A stretch of DNA of 64,000 nucleotides from Prevotella vespertina (GCF_009728485.1 NZ_VVIQ01000006.1:111295-175294), one strand, 5' to 3'; shown: positions 1 to 8,567, counted from the stretch's first letter. The notes: a model not told the origin generated them from the sequence alone. Translations and numbers: made by a program.

Positions 1-1311
1 GGTAAGACTTCGCAGGCGCTGCAATATCTTGTGCTTGAGCAGCTGGCAGAAAAGCCCAAAGGTCAAAGCACCAATCCCAATGATCAAAGTCCAAAGGTCA
101 ATGGGCAAAGTTCTATCCTCCTCCTTGCTTACACGAATCGTGCTGTTGACGAGATATGCAATATGCTTTCTGAGCACGAGATAGACTACATCCGCATTGG
201 TAACGAGTATAGTTGCGATCCGAAATATAGTGACCATCTCTTGCAAGAGGTGCTCGATGAGAATACAACCCTCAATAGTATTAAGTCCACCCTATCAGAG
301 GCGCAAATCATTGTAGCCACTACCGCGACGATGAATAGTCGTTCGGCACTCTTTAACATCAAGCACTTTGACCTCGTCATCATTGATGAAGCGAGCCAGA
401 TACTAGAGCCGAATATCGTGGGAATACTGACTGCCCGACAGGAGGAGAGGCGTGCGATAGATCGGTTTATATTAGTAGGCGACCATAAACAACTGCCTGC
501 CGTGGTGCAACAGCAGGGGTCTTTAGAGATGGAAGGGAGTGATAAGAGACTTGACTCAATCCATCTTTCATCGTGTGCCAACTCCTTATTTGAACGCCTC
601 ATCCTCACCGAAAGGGCAGCTGGAAGAACCGATTTCATAGGGACACTACACAAGCAAGGACGCATGCACCCCGATATTGCCGACTTTGCTAATCGTAAGT
701 TCTATGCAAAGGAACAGCTGGAATGTGTGCCGTTAGCCCATCAGTTGGAAACGGAACTATCTTATAACGAGGAGAGCGAAGACGCTTTAGACAATATGCT
801 AAAGGCACATCGCATGATTTTCATTCCTTCTATGCCGTGCAAGCAACTGAACATTTCAGAAAAGGTAAACACTGACGAGGCACGAATCATCGCTGACCTA
901 TTGCGCAGATTGTTCCGACAAATGAACAAGGACTTCGATCCACAGAAGTCGGTGGGCGTCATCGTTCCATACAGGAATCAGATTGCTATGATTCGAAAAG
1001 AGATAGAGCGGCTGGAGATTCCTGCTCTGGAGGGTATTAGCATAGACACAGTGGAACGCTATCAAGGTAGTCAGCGTGATGTAATTCTCTATTCATTCAC
1101 GATTCAGAGTCGTTATCAACTCGATTTCCTAACGGCTAACACGTTCTATGAAGAGGGGCAACCAATAGACAGAAAGTTGAATGTTGCTATCACAAGGGCA
1201 CGCAAGCAACTCATCTTAACAGGCAATGAGTCTACATTAAGACAGAACCAACTCTTTGCCGAACTGATTGATTACATAAAAGAAAAAGACGGTTATGTAA
1301 GGTTTCACTAA
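1..1311 (+). CDS. DNA2/UPF1-like superfamily 1 helicase, 5'-truncated by window edge
   Basis: The reading frame is open from base 1, where it already encodes GKTSQ of Walker A, so the gene starts upstream of the window and only the ATPase part from motif I onward is visible. Later SF1 motifs follow in order: IIDEASQ (motif II, Walker B), VGDHKQLPAV (motif III), TLHKQGRMHPDIADFANRKF (motif IV region), VGVIVPYRNQ, TVERYQGSQRDVI (motif V) and LNVAITRARKQLILTG (motif VI). This is the AAA_11/AAA_12 pattern of UPF1/Dna2-type helicases, which unwind DNA or RNA 5'-3' using ATP. The biological substrate cannot be deduced. The stop codon lies within a hairpin that probably ends transcription. Confidence 0.9.
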   Translation, partial: GKTSQALQYLVLEQLAEKPKGQSTNPNDQSPKVNGQSSILLLAYTNRAVDEICNMLSEHEIDYIRIGNEYSCDPKYSDHLLQEVLDENTTLNSIKSTLSEAQIIVATTATMNSRSALFNIKHFDLVIIDEASQILEPNIVGILTARQEERRAIDRFILVGDHKQLPAVVQQQGSLEMEGSDKRLDSIHLSSCANSLFERLILTERAAGRTDFIGTLHKQGRMHPDIADFANRKFYAKEQLECVPLAHQLETELSYNEESEDALDNMLKAHRMIFIPSMPCKQLNISEKVNTDEARIIADLLRRLFRQMNKDFDPQKSVGVIVPYRNQIAMIRKEIERLEIPALEGISIDTVERYQGSQRDVILYSFTIQSRYQLDFLTANTFYEEGQPIDRKLNVAITRARKQLILTGNESTLRQNQLFAELIDYIKEKDGYVRFH

Positions 1312-1340
1312 GATGAGATAAGGACTCATCTTAGCGAAAC
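1302..1340. terminator. Convergent hairpin terminator
   Basis: GTTTC-A-CTAAGATGAG and CTCATCTTAG-C-GAAAC form a long stem with a 7-nt loop that overlaps the helicase stop codon. It lies between two convergent genes and is followed by TTTA on the + strand, so it can serve both, although the U-tract is weak. Confidence 0.65.
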
Positions 1341-1357
1341 TTTACTTGAGATACAGA

Positions 1358-1825
1358 TTAATTATTCTGATTACGACGAGCCAAGTCTAACGCATCCTTG
1401 CGTGTTGTCACCTTGCCCTTGTACCCTCCACTCTTCGATCCGTTCTTCCATACGAAATTAAAACGCATCTCGACGTGGTGCTCATCAATGCGACGAAGAT
1501 AGACAAAACTGCCTTTCTGGAAGAAGTGATCATCGTAGGTATAGAGTCCTTTTACGACAGATCCACCTACTGTCCAGTCTCCTGATTGGGTCAAATCAAC
1601 CTGCTTTCCCAGCTGACTCAATGGAATGGATATCCCAACAAACTCTCCCGTTAGATTAAGCGGACAATTGATAGAGGCTTCACCATTAAATTCGCTGTAA
1701 AGTACTGGACTGATTTTGTTGTCGTCATCATCGTCACTACTGCAAGAAGCAAAGCTGAAACACATTGTAAGAGTAAACACACTCGCTAAGAGGGCATAAG
1801 CCCATTTCTGTAAGTTTTTAGACAT
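1358..1825 (-). CDS. Putative secreted lipoprotein, unknown function
   Basis: The product is 155 aa with a clear lipoprotein signal peptide: a hydrophobic stretch (ALLASVFTLTMCFSF) and a lipobox ending FASC at about residue 28, followed by SSDDDDDNK, a typical Bacteroidetes acidic linker that often marks surface or outer-membrane export. The mature part of about 125 residues is hydrophilic and rich in beta-prone residues, with no domain I recognise; a lipocalin-like or calycin fold is possible but unproven. It is monocistronic. A TACATTTG -7 box is present upstream at 1859-1866 on the minus strand, without a good -33 partner. Confidence 0.75.
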   Translation of the reverse strand: MSKNLQKWAYALLASVFTLTMCFSFASCSSDDDDDNKISPVLYSEFNGEASINCPLNLTGEFVGISIPLSQLGKQVDLTQSGDWTVGGSVVKGLYTYDDHFFQKGSFVYLRRIDEHHVEMRFNFVWKNGSKSGGYKGKVTTRKDALDLARRNQNN

Positions 1826-2017
1826 AATGGTAATTATTTAGGAGTTAATTATCGCCTACAAATGTACGATAAAATATTGAGAAAGTAACGGAATCCCAAT
1901 GATAAAACGTCATAGCCCGTGAGGATATACTCACCTTTACATTGGATTCGGGCTTGAGATTTGCGAAATACTACCACGAATTATGGTTTAAAGAACGATT
2001 ATTCAACTGATTTTCCG

Positions 2018-2025
2018 TAACTTTG
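2018..2025 (+). promoter_or_regulatory. Bacteroidetes -7 box for argS
   Basis: TAACTTTG matches the Bacteroidetes -7 consensus TAnnTTTG, 26 bp upstream of the argS start. The -33 TTTG element is not convincing at the expected spacing. Confidence 0.55.
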
Positions 2026-2051
2026 CAAACAGAATAAAACGACAAACAAAG

Positions 2052-3872
2052 ATGAAGATAGAAGCACAAATTACCGCTGCGGCACTAGCAGCTGTCAAGG
2101 AGTTATATGGTGTTGAGGTGCCAGAAAAGATGATTCAACTACAGAAGACACGTAGTGACTTTGAAGGAAACCTTACGCTTGTCACTTTCCCACTACTGAA
2201 GACTTCACACAAGAAGCCTGAAGATACGGCACAGGAAATAGGTGAGTACTTGAAGAAGAATTGTAAGGCTATCGCCGACTTCAACGTTGTGAAGGGTTTT
2301 CTTAACCTCGTTATTGCTCAAGCGGCATGGGTTGGTTTATTGAACGACATTAATGCGAATGAGAAGTTCGGTGAGAAGTCAGTGACTGAAAACAGTCCGC
2401 TTGTTATGATTGAGTACTCTTCGCCTAACACGAACAAGCCTCTCCACCTTGGACACGTGCGTAACAACCTCCTCGGATGGTCATTGGCTCAAATCATGGA
2501 AGCCAATGGCAATAAGGTGGTAAAGACGAATATCGTCAATGACCGCGGTATCCACATTTGTAAGTCTATGCTTGCTTGGCTGAAGTGGGGCAATGGTATC
2601 ACCCCTGAAAAGGCTGGCAAGAAGGGTGATCACTTGATTGGTGACTTCTATGTACTATTTGATAAGCACTTCAAAGAGGAGTGCAAACAACTGCAAGAGC
2701 AGTATGAGAAGGAGGGAATGACGCCCGATGATGCGAAAGCAAAAGCTGAACAAGAGGCTCCATTGATACAAGAAGCACACGAGATGCTCGTTAAGTGGGA
2801 GCATAACGACCCAGAGGTTCGTGCCTTATGGGAGAAGATGAACAATTGGGTTTACGCTGGATTCGATGAGACTTACAAGGCGATGGGTGTTGGATTCGAC
2901 AAGATCTATTATGAGTCAAATACCTACCTCGTTGGTAAGAAGAAGGTGGAGGAAGGACTCGCCAAAGGGCTCTTCATTCGTAAAGAAGACAACTCTGTAT
3001 GGGCTGATCTCACGAATGAAGGCTTAGACCAGAAGCTCCTTTTGCGTAAGGATGGCACATCTGTTTACATGACACAGGATATTGGTACTGCCGAGATGCG
3101 CTTCAACGACTTCCCTATTGATAAGATGATTTATGTTGTTGGAAACGAACAGAACTACCACTTCCAGGTGCTTTCAATCCTCTTGGATCGTCTGGGCTTC
3201 AAGTGGGGCAAAGACTTGGTACACTTCTCGTATGGTATGGTTGAATTGCCAAATGGTAAGATGAAGAGTCGTGAGGGTACCGTTGTTGATGCCGACGACT
3301 TGGTAGCGTCAATGATTGAGAACGCAAAGACACTCAGCGAGGATAAGGTGAATAAACTCGAAGGAATTACCGAGGATGAGAAGAATGAGATAGCACGTAT
3401 CGTTGGTATGGGTGCGCTGAAGTACTTTATATTAAAGGTGGATGCTCGCAAGAATATGCTCTTCAATCCAGAAGAGTCAATCGACTTCAATGGTAATACA
3501 GGTCCATTCATCCAATACACCTACGCTCGTATCCGTAGTATTCTTCGTAAAGCAGAGGCACAGAGCATTGCTCTTCCAGCATCACTCGCCGATGACGCTC
3601 CATTAAACGAGAAAGAGATTGCACTCATTCAGAAGCTCAACGACTTCGGTGCAGCTGTTGCACAGGCTGGTATAGACTATAGTCCAAGTGGTATTGCTAA
3701 CTACTGCTACGAACTGACCAAGGAGTTCAATCAGTTCTATCACGACTATAGCATCCTCAATGCAGATACCGAAGCAGAGAAGATCACCCGCCTCGTACTG
3801 GCTAAGAACGTGGCTAAGATTATCAAAAACGGCATGGCACTGCTCGGCATAGAAGTACCAGAAAGGATGTAG
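2052..3872 (+). CDS. argS: Arginine-tRNA ligase
   Basis: This cytoplasmic class I aminoacyl-tRNA synthetase (606 aa) charges tRNA-Arg with arginine using ATP. The HIGH motif appears as HLGH at residues 132-135, after SSPNTNKPL, which is diagnostic for ArgRS. The KMSKS loop is KMKSREG at about 403-409. An N-terminal Arg-S additional domain (about residues 1-110) and the C-terminal DALR anticodon-binding domain (about 480-606, ending MALLGIEVPERM) are both present, so the protein is full length. The ATG is preceded by an A-rich leader and a -7 box, and the gene appears to be transcribed alone. Confidence 0.97.
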   Translation: MKIEAQITAAALAAVKELYGVEVPEKMIQLQKTRSDFEGNLTLVTFPLLKTSHKKPEDTAQEIGEYLKKNCKAIADFNVVKGFLNLVIAQAAWVGLLNDINANEKFGEKSVTENSPLVMIEYSSPNTNKPLHLGHVRNNLLGWSLAQIMEANGNKVVKTNIVNDRGIHICKSMLAWLKWGNGITPEKAGKKGDHLIGDFYVLFDKHFKEECKQLQEQYEKEGMTPDDAKAKAEQEAPLIQEAHEMLVKWEHNDPEVRALWEKMNNWVYAGFDETYKAMGVGFDKIYYESNTYLVGKKKVEEGLAKGLFIRKEDNSVWADLTNEGLDQKLLLRKDGTSVYMTQDIGTAEMRFNDFPIDKMIYVVGNEQNYHFQVLSILLDRLGFKWGKDLVHFSYGMVELPNGKMKSREGTVVDADDLVASMIENAKTLSEDKVNKLEGITEDEKNEIARIVGMGALKYFILKVDARKNMLFNPEESIDFNGNTGPFIQYTYARIRSILRKAEAQSIALPASLADDAPLNEKEIALIQKLNDFGAAVAQAGIDYSPSGIANYCYELTKEFNQFYHDYSILNADTEAEKITRLVLAKNVAKIIKNGMALLGIEVPERM

Positions 3873-3991
3873 AAGCCCCACAACAAAGGAACACGAAGTC
3901 TGGACATATATTATAATAAAAGGTAACAATGGTTAGGACTGAGTGTTCCCACTACCTTTAGAAACCCTTTAATGTTTTATTCATACACGAT

Positions 3992-4477
3992 ATGAAATAT
4001 TTTTTCGCTCCCTTGTTATTCTGCTTGTTACTGATTCCAACATATAGTTCTGCACAGAATAACGACTCATTAACAGTATCAGACAAGGAATATCGGGCAG
4101 CTGTAGAAAGGCTCGTAATGGTATCTGGCGGTCGGAAAGCACTTGAAACAAGCTATCCACTACTAATGGAAAGCCTAAAGAAGATGTGTTATTACGTCCC
4201 AGATGAGATTATGAAACAAATAGAAGAGAAGTTCAGAACCGTTTTCTTCGATAATATAAATGAGCTATATGTGCCTGTTTACAAAAAGTATTATACGTTA
4301 GAAGAGCTGAAAGCGTTCGCAGACTTCTTTGAAACTCCATTAGGGAAAAAGGTGGCAGCAACGACACCTCTGCTTACAAAAGACCTATTCGAAGCAAGTC
4401 AAGAAGCAAGTAAAAATATTATCAAAGAGGTTCTCAAGGATCTAAACTTAGATGAAAAGGAGTCTTCAGAGAAGTGA
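3992..4477 (+). CDS. Secreted DUF2059-like protein
   Basis: The product is 161 aa with an N-terminal signal peptide (FAPLLFCLLLIPTYSSAQ), so a periplasmic location is expected. The mature part is helical and contains YTLEELKAFADFFETPLGKK, the hallmark of the DUF2059 family, whose role is not established. Length and motif position fit a complete family member. It lies downstream of argS with a 119-bp gap and just upstream of an RNase H-like gene (21-bp gap), with which it may be co-transcribed. Confidence 0.8.
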   Translation: MKYFFAPLLFCLLLIPTYSSAQNNDSLTVSDKEYRAAVERLVMVSGGRKALETSYPLLMESLKKMCYYVPDEIMKQIEEKFRTVFFDNINELYVPVYKKYYTLEELKAFADFFETPLGKKVAATTPLLTKDLFEASQEASKNIIKEVLKDLNLDEKESSEK

Positions 4478-4498
4478 TATTGAATTGTTTATAAGCTG

Positions 4499-4969
4499 AT
4501 GAACACTTTACACAACCCTCCTTCGTATCGCAATGACACTGTACTTCCACTACCAATGGGTGTTCGGGCTTCAGCTTGGGCTGTCGATGCAGCCTGTTCT
4601 GGCAACCCGGGACCTATGGAATATCAATGTATTGACTTACAAACAGGGGCTCAAATCTTCCATTTCGGACCAGTACAAGGTACGAATAACATTGGTGAGT
4701 TCCTCGCTATTGTGCATGCTTTAGCCTTGATGGAGAAGCAGGGAATCAAGGACAAGGTCATCTATAGTGATTCGTATAACGCCATTCTGTGGGTTAAGAA
4801 GAAGAAGTGTAAGACGACATTAACCCACAATTCCGCAACAGAACAGCTGTATCAAATCATTGCACGGGCAGAACAATGGCTCATGACACACAACGTCACC
4901 CCTCCTATTATCAAATGGGAAACAAAGCAATGGGGCGAGATTCCTGCGGACTTCGGTAGGAAGAAATAA
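4499..4969 (+). CDS. RNase H-like protein (RNase HI fold)
   Basis: The product is 156 aa. The core has the RNase H pattern: WAVDAACSGNPGPMEYQ (first acidic strand, catalytic Asp), TNNIGEFLAIVHAL (second acidic Glu), and VIYSDSYNAILWVKKKK (third Asp). The fourth position near the C-terminus (IPADFGRKK) matches the Asp of RNase HI more weakly. The fold cleaves the RNA strand of RNA:DNA hybrids. Many Bacteroidetes RNase HI proteins have an extra N-terminal viroplasmin-like domain; here that part is absent, so this is a short form. The gene ends before a strong convergent terminator shared with fabI. Confidence 0.8.
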   Translation: MNTLHNPPSYRNDTVLPLPMGVRASAWAVDAACSGNPGPMEYQCIDLQTGAQIFHFGPVQGTNNIGEFLAIVHALALMEKQGIKDKVIYSDSYNAILWVKKKKCKTTLTHNSATEQLYQIIARAEQWLMTHNVTPPIIKWETKQWGEIPADFGRKK

Positions 4970-5063
4970 TAACATCAGCCTCAGCAACAGAAGGGAATAT
5001 TTAACAATAATGTTGTAGATAATATGTGACTGCATTCGGGAAGACAATCTCATCAGTTACAAC

Positions 5064-5099
5064 AAAAGCTCCAGTAAGTCGAAACTTGCTGGAGCTTTT
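5064..5099. terminator. Bidirectional terminator between RNase H-like gene and fabI
   Basis: AAAAGCTCCAGTAAG and CTTGCTGGAGCTTTT form a nearly perfect 15-bp stem with a 6-nt loop. The stem is flanked by A-run and T-run sequence, so it works as an intrinsic terminator in both directions between the convergent genes. Confidence 0.85.
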
Positions 5100-5144
5100 A
5101 CTATATTATAAGGTGATAAGTAACCTTATCTTATGGTTTTCTAT

Positions 5145-6002
5145 TTATCCGTAGATAATGTTGCCGTTCTCGTCCTTGTACTCATCAAGACCCTTCTCGT
5201 AGGTTGCCATGGCACGAAGACTCATACCAACGTTAGAGAAACCACCATCATGATAGAGGTTCTGCATCGTAACCTTACGAGTGAGATCAGAGAACATTAC
5301 GATACAATAGTCGGCACATTCATCCGCACTAGCATTACCCAATGGAGACATGCGATCGGCAAAGTCGAAGAGTTTATCCATACCCTTTACACCAGAACCA
5401 GCGGTTGTCATGGTTGGAGACTGTGATATGGTATTGATACGAACATGGTGCTCACGACCATAGATATAGCCGAAGCTACGAGCTATACTCTCAAGTAAAG
5501 CCTTTGCATCAGCCATATCATTGTAACCATAGAACGTACGCTGAGCAGCTACATAACTCAATGCGACGATTGAACCATACTCGCTGATAGCATCAAGCTT
5601 CTTAGCACTTTGAATCATCTTATGGAATGATACAGCAGAAATGTCAAGTGTTGTATCAAGCAACTTATAATCCAAATCATCATAAGTGCGGTGCTTACGA
5701 ACGTTAGGAGACATACCGATTGAATGGAGTACGAAGTCAATCTTACCGCCAAGTATCTCCATTGAACGCTTAAACACGTTCTCCAAGTCTTCTACATTAG
5801 TAGCATCTGCAGGAATAACCTCGCAATTTAACTTCTCAGAAAGAGCGCTCACCGTACCCATTCTCACAGCGACAGGAGTGTTAGAAAGGGTTATCATTGC
5901 ACCTTCTTCTACTGCTCTTTCAGCTACTTTCCATGCAATTGACTTGTCATTGAGGGCTCCAAAAATAATACCTCGTTTACCTTTTAATAAGTTGTAACTC
6001 AT
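5145..6002 (-). CDS. fabI: Enoyl-[acyl-carrier-protein] reductase (NADH)
   Basis: This 285-aa short-chain dehydrogenase fold protein catalyses the last reduction of each fatty-acid elongation cycle. The N-terminal KGKRGIIFGALNDKSIAWKVA is the divergent FabI cofactor-binding loop. The catalytic Tyr-x6-Lys motif is seen as YNDMADAK, followed by ARSFGYIYGREHHVRINTIS and SPTMTTAGSGVKGM, the substrate-lid region. Length and motifs indicate a complete FabI rather than FabG. A consensus promoter directly upstream supports this start and single-gene transcription. Confidence 0.95.
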   Translation of the reverse strand: MSYNLLKGKRGIIFGALNDKSIAWKVAERAVEEGAMITLSNTPVAVRMGTVSALSEKLNCEVIPADATNVEDLENVFKRSMEILGGKIDFVLHSIGMSPNVRKHRTYDDLDYKLLDTTLDISAVSFHKMIQSAKKLDAISEYGSIVALSYVAAQRTFYGYNDMADAKALLESIARSFGYIYGREHHVRINTISQSPTMTTAGSGVKGMDKLFDFADRMSPLGNASADECADYCIVMFSDLTRKVTMQNLYHDGGFSNVGMSLRAMATYEKGLDEYKDENGNIIYG

Positions 6003-6026
6003 ATTCTTCGTTGTTCAAATTTGGTG

Positions 6027-6057
6027 TAAAGGTAAGAAGAAAAGGTCGATTTGCCAA
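6027..6057 (-). promoter_or_regulatory. Promoter of fabI
   Basis: On the minus strand TTG (6055-6057), a 20-bp spacer and TACCTTTA (6027-6034) match the Bacteroidetes -33/-7 promoter with one mismatch. The predicted start lies about 20 bp upstream of the fabI ATG. Confidence 0.65.
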
Positions 6058-6122
6058 GAGTTTATAGATAAATAACGTCATTCGTATTATATAGATAAGA
6101 CAAATCAAGTGGTTACATAACA

Positions 6123-7211
6123 TTAATAATGGTGTTTATGTTCTCGGTCGTATGCTGTAATCACACGCTTAATCTGCTCTATCTGAGCTTTATCGTAAGG
6201 GGGAAGATCGGCTTCTTTCAGCTTCTTCTCGACCAGAGATAGCAGTGTTTCTTTATTTTGATAGAACGTTAAATGCGGGTTAGCACCATGTTCCAAAAGA
6301 CAGACAACGATGGGATAATGCTCGCTTATCATCGCTAGGGCAACAGCTGGAGCATTGTTATAAGTGATATTATCTATCGTGTATTGGCTCTGAAAGTTTA
6401 CATCTGCACCATAATTCAACAATAGCTTTACCATAGGAACAGTGCTCCATGAAGCAGCCGTACTCAATGGTTCAACGCAGGTCGTGTCGCCTGCATCGGG
6501 AGAAGATATCCGTTGACACTCTTTCAACCGAACACGCATTGGCTTCACCATAGCCCCATGGCGCAGTAATTCCTCTGCTATCTTGAGTTGCTCTTCAGTG
6601 GGGCTCTCCTTATTACAAAGTCTTATCAACGCGGTTTTTCCTTCACCCCATTCATAGAGGTTAGGGTTGGCACCATGGCGCAATAAGGTTCTTACAATAG
6701 CTAAATGACCATCCATGCAAGCAAACATCAACAGACTTTGACCATAGATAGTGTCCTGATAATTCACAAGTGTTGGTTGAGTGGATAAGATACGATTGAT
6801 CTCCATCGTATCATTAGCCTGCACCGCAGTGGCAAGTTCGGCAACAGGTGTATTGCGGAATATCCTATAATCATACTCATCCAATGTAGAAGGATCAACA
6901 GGACGAAGACTTATCCAGGTTATTAATAAGCTGATAATCAATGTGAGAAAGGCGTGAGGAAGAATTGAGATATACGCTTTATGATAACGCCGATACAGAG
7001 CGCCACTCAACTTAACAACGCCTATGAGCCACAAAGAATAGGAATTAACGAGGAAGAAGATACCGAGAGCCTCCCATTCACTTGGCGGATTGTCAAATAA
7101 GAAGATAGACCCATAGAATACTAACGGAGCCAACAGAACGGGCAAAAGGAATGCCCAAGATAGGACTCTTAGCCATAGAGGAAGGTTTTTGTCAACGATA
7201 CTTTTTTCCAT
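6123..7211 (-). CDS. Membrane-anchored ankyrin-repeat protein
   Basis: The 362-aa product has about three hydrophobic segments in the first 105 residues (LSWAFLLPVLLAPLVFYGSIF, IFFLVNSYSLWLIGVVKLSG, AFLTLIISLLITWI). A cytoplasmic or periplasmic ankyrin array follows (about residues 125-350): units such as SLLMFACMDGHLAIVRTLLRHGANPN, STVPMVKLLLNYGADVN and YPIVVCLLEHGANP. Ankyrin repeats mediate protein-protein contacts; no catalytic domain is visible and the partner is unknown. A TATCTTTG -7 box on the minus strand at 7235-7242 lies about 25 bp upstream of the start. Confidence 0.85.
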   Translation of the reverse strand: MEKSIVDKNLPLWLRVLSWAFLLPVLLAPLVFYGSIFLFDNPPSEWEALGIFFLVNSYSLWLIGVVKLSGALYRRYHKAYISILPHAFLTLIISLLITWISLRPVDPSTLDEYDYRIFRNTPVAELATAVQANDTMEINRILSTQPTLVNYQDTIYGQSLLMFACMDGHLAIVRTLLRHGANPNLYEWGEGKTALIRLCNKESPTEEQLKIAEELLRHGAMVKPMRVRLKECQRISSPDAGDTTCVEPLSTAASWSTVPMVKLLLNYGADVNFQSQYTIDNITYNNAPAVALAMISEHYPIVVCLLEHGANPHLTFYQNKETLLSLVEKKLKEADLPPYDKAQIEQIKRVITAYDREHKHHY

Positions 7212-7521
7212 AAAACGATATGAATTATCTGCGACAAAGATACTATTTTCTGCTGTATATCTATACTATAAACGTTAAGAAAAGGTTGCTGTCAATCCTT
7301 AAATATAGCCTATATAGTGAGGGAAGAGCATTTATAATGACAAAGAAAATGATAGTGTGATTGCAAACCTCAAAACGTTTGAATAAGAACTAAGCCTCTC
7401 TTTACCTCCACGAAAGGCTTTCTTCCCTATAAGAAAAGCCTCCGCTTCACAGGAACTAAGGCTCTCTTGCTGAAGATATGCACACACCTTATTAATTAGC
7501 TAAGCAAAAGGTATTGAGGAA
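7212..7521. other. Intergenic region with degenerate hairpin repeats
   Basis: No gene is visible. The left end holds the ankyrin gene leader and its -7 box. Positions 7391-7480 contain several AGCCTC/AGGCT modules that can fold back (AGGCTTTCTT against AAGAAAAGCCT). A 13-bp segment, AAGCCTCTCTTTA (7391-7403), recurs exactly at 32688-32700, in another intergenic region. Confidence 0.6.
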
Positions 7522-8316
7522 CTATATGCCAGTTAGCTTCTTTTCTTCATATTCTTGCTCGCTAATCAGCACTTCTGTTGCTTCTTGTTGCTTGTTATCT
7601 TCTTCGTTATCAGAGAGCAATAAGAGGAGATCATAGTCCTCCAAATCACAAACAACACCCTTATCTATACAAAATGAATCGGTGACATCTCCCGCCTCAT
7701 AACGCAAGTAATAGTTTACACCATTACTCTCTCCATGGATAAATTGCCGGACTTTCGATAGTTCATATTCATCTACCATGTGTTCCATGAAAGCTTGTAC
7801 TTTAGGAAGATAAGACCTTGCATTACCAGTGGACATTATCAAACTAATGTGTAAATAAAAATACTTTGCATGTGGATTGAAAGTCAGCTTAGAGTCTCTA
7901 GACCCCAACTCATGGTGAAGATAATCCTCTAATCGCTCAATGATAGTCGCACACAAATCCCTTGCCGTGGCATCAGGTAATGACAAACAAACACTCCAAA
8001 CCATCACTGGACTAAATTGCCAAGTATTCATAAAATCAACTAATGAGCAAACATAATGTACCCGATTCCGCAAGAAACTATGGTAGACTAGCTTCTTATC
8101 TGTCACCTCCTTATCCAATGATCGCACAATCTTTGTAAACTCCCGCTCGGCATTTGTCAACGACGAGAACAATATAATAAGAGCTATCAACACCATCTGT
8201 ATCAATTGTCCCCAGTCTTCTACACCCAGCCATGCCATCACTTTCCACAGCAAGAACGCCATTACAATAAGCATTCCTACCAACTTAACCACTCTTAAAA
8301 ATATCTCTTTCACCAT
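7522..8316 (-). CDS. Unknown membrane-anchored protein
   Basis: The 264-aa product has two adjacent hydrophobic stretches near the N-terminus (LVGMLIVMAFLLWKVMAWL and LIQMVLIALIILFSS), then about 200 soluble residues ending in an acidic, Gln/Glu-rich tail (DNEEDNKQQEATEVLISEQEYEEKK). I recognise no conserved domain or catalytic motif. It is probably an inner-membrane protein with a large cytoplasmic part. It is transcribed alone from a consensus promoter that overlaps the old tRNA-Leu terminator, and it is the last backbone gene before the mobile element. Confidence 0.75.
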   Translation of the reverse strand: MVKEIFLRVVKLVGMLIVMAFLLWKVMAWLGVEDWGQLIQMVLIALIILFSSLTNAEREFTKIVRSLDKEVTDKKLVYHSFLRNRVHYVCSLVDFMNTWQFSPVMVWSVCLSLPDATARDLCATIIERLEDYLHHELGSRDSKLTFNPHAKYFYLHISLIMSTGNARSYLPKVQAFMEHMVDEYELSKVRQFIHGESNGVNYYLRYEAGDVTDSFCIDKGVVCDLEDYDLLLLLSDNEEDNKQQEATEVLISEQEYEEKKLTGI

Positions 8317-8369
8317 CTCTTAACCCTTTGAACTGAAGGAAACCATAGTTAACACACACCTAATAGACA

Positions 8370-8400
8370 CAAAGGTATATAAAAAAAGCTTGATAATCAA
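8370..8400 (-). promoter_or_regulatory. Promoter of the 264-aa membrane protein gene
   Basis: TTG (8398-8400), a 20-bp spacer and TACCTTTG (8370-8377) on the minus strand give a full-consensus Bacteroidetes promoter. Its spacer includes the T-run, and its -33 element the loop, of the neighbouring tRNA terminator. Confidence 0.7.
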
Positions 8401-8414
8401 GAGACTATCAAGCT
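8381..8414 (-). terminator. Ancestral tRNA-Leu terminator, now separated from the tRNA
   Basis: Read on the minus strand, AGCTTGATA (8406-8414), a 10-nt loop, TATCAAGCT (8387-8395) and a run of seven T (8381-8387) form a textbook intrinsic terminator. It begins 7 bp beyond the copy of the tRNA 3' end at 8422-8435, where a terminator for the minus-strand tRNA-Leu would have stood before the element inserted. Confidence 0.8.
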
Positions 8415-8421
8415 ATCTTCT

Positions 8422-8435
8422 GTACCCAGACCCGG
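8422..8435. repeat. Attachment site, left end (duplicated tRNA-Leu 3' end)
   Basis: GTACCCAGACCCGG is identical to 29618-29631 and in the same orientation. It corresponds to the T-arm 3' strand, the acceptor 3' strand and the discriminator of tRNA-Leu. Beyond this core the sequences differ (TACAG-type end here, TACCA at the tRNA), so 14 bp is the exact identity segment. Confidence 0.85.
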
Positions 8436-8549
8436 TACAATCTCGTGAAAACAAGAGAAACCAAAAGAATATATTATATTGATAATCAGCTATTTGCAAT
8501 TTTCTTATATTTGGTGATTTTGCTCTTTTTTGCCTGTTTTTTGTTAGAT

Positions 8550-8566
8550 AGTACACTTTTAGTACA
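8550..8566 (+). repeat. Left arm-type repeat near the attachment site
   Basis: AGTACACTTTTAGTACA is present exactly here and at 29550-29566, close to the two ends of the element. Each copy contains two AGTACA boxes. The likely role is a recombinase arm site or an excisionase site; this is inferred from position only. Confidence 0.6.
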
Positions 8567-8567
8567 C

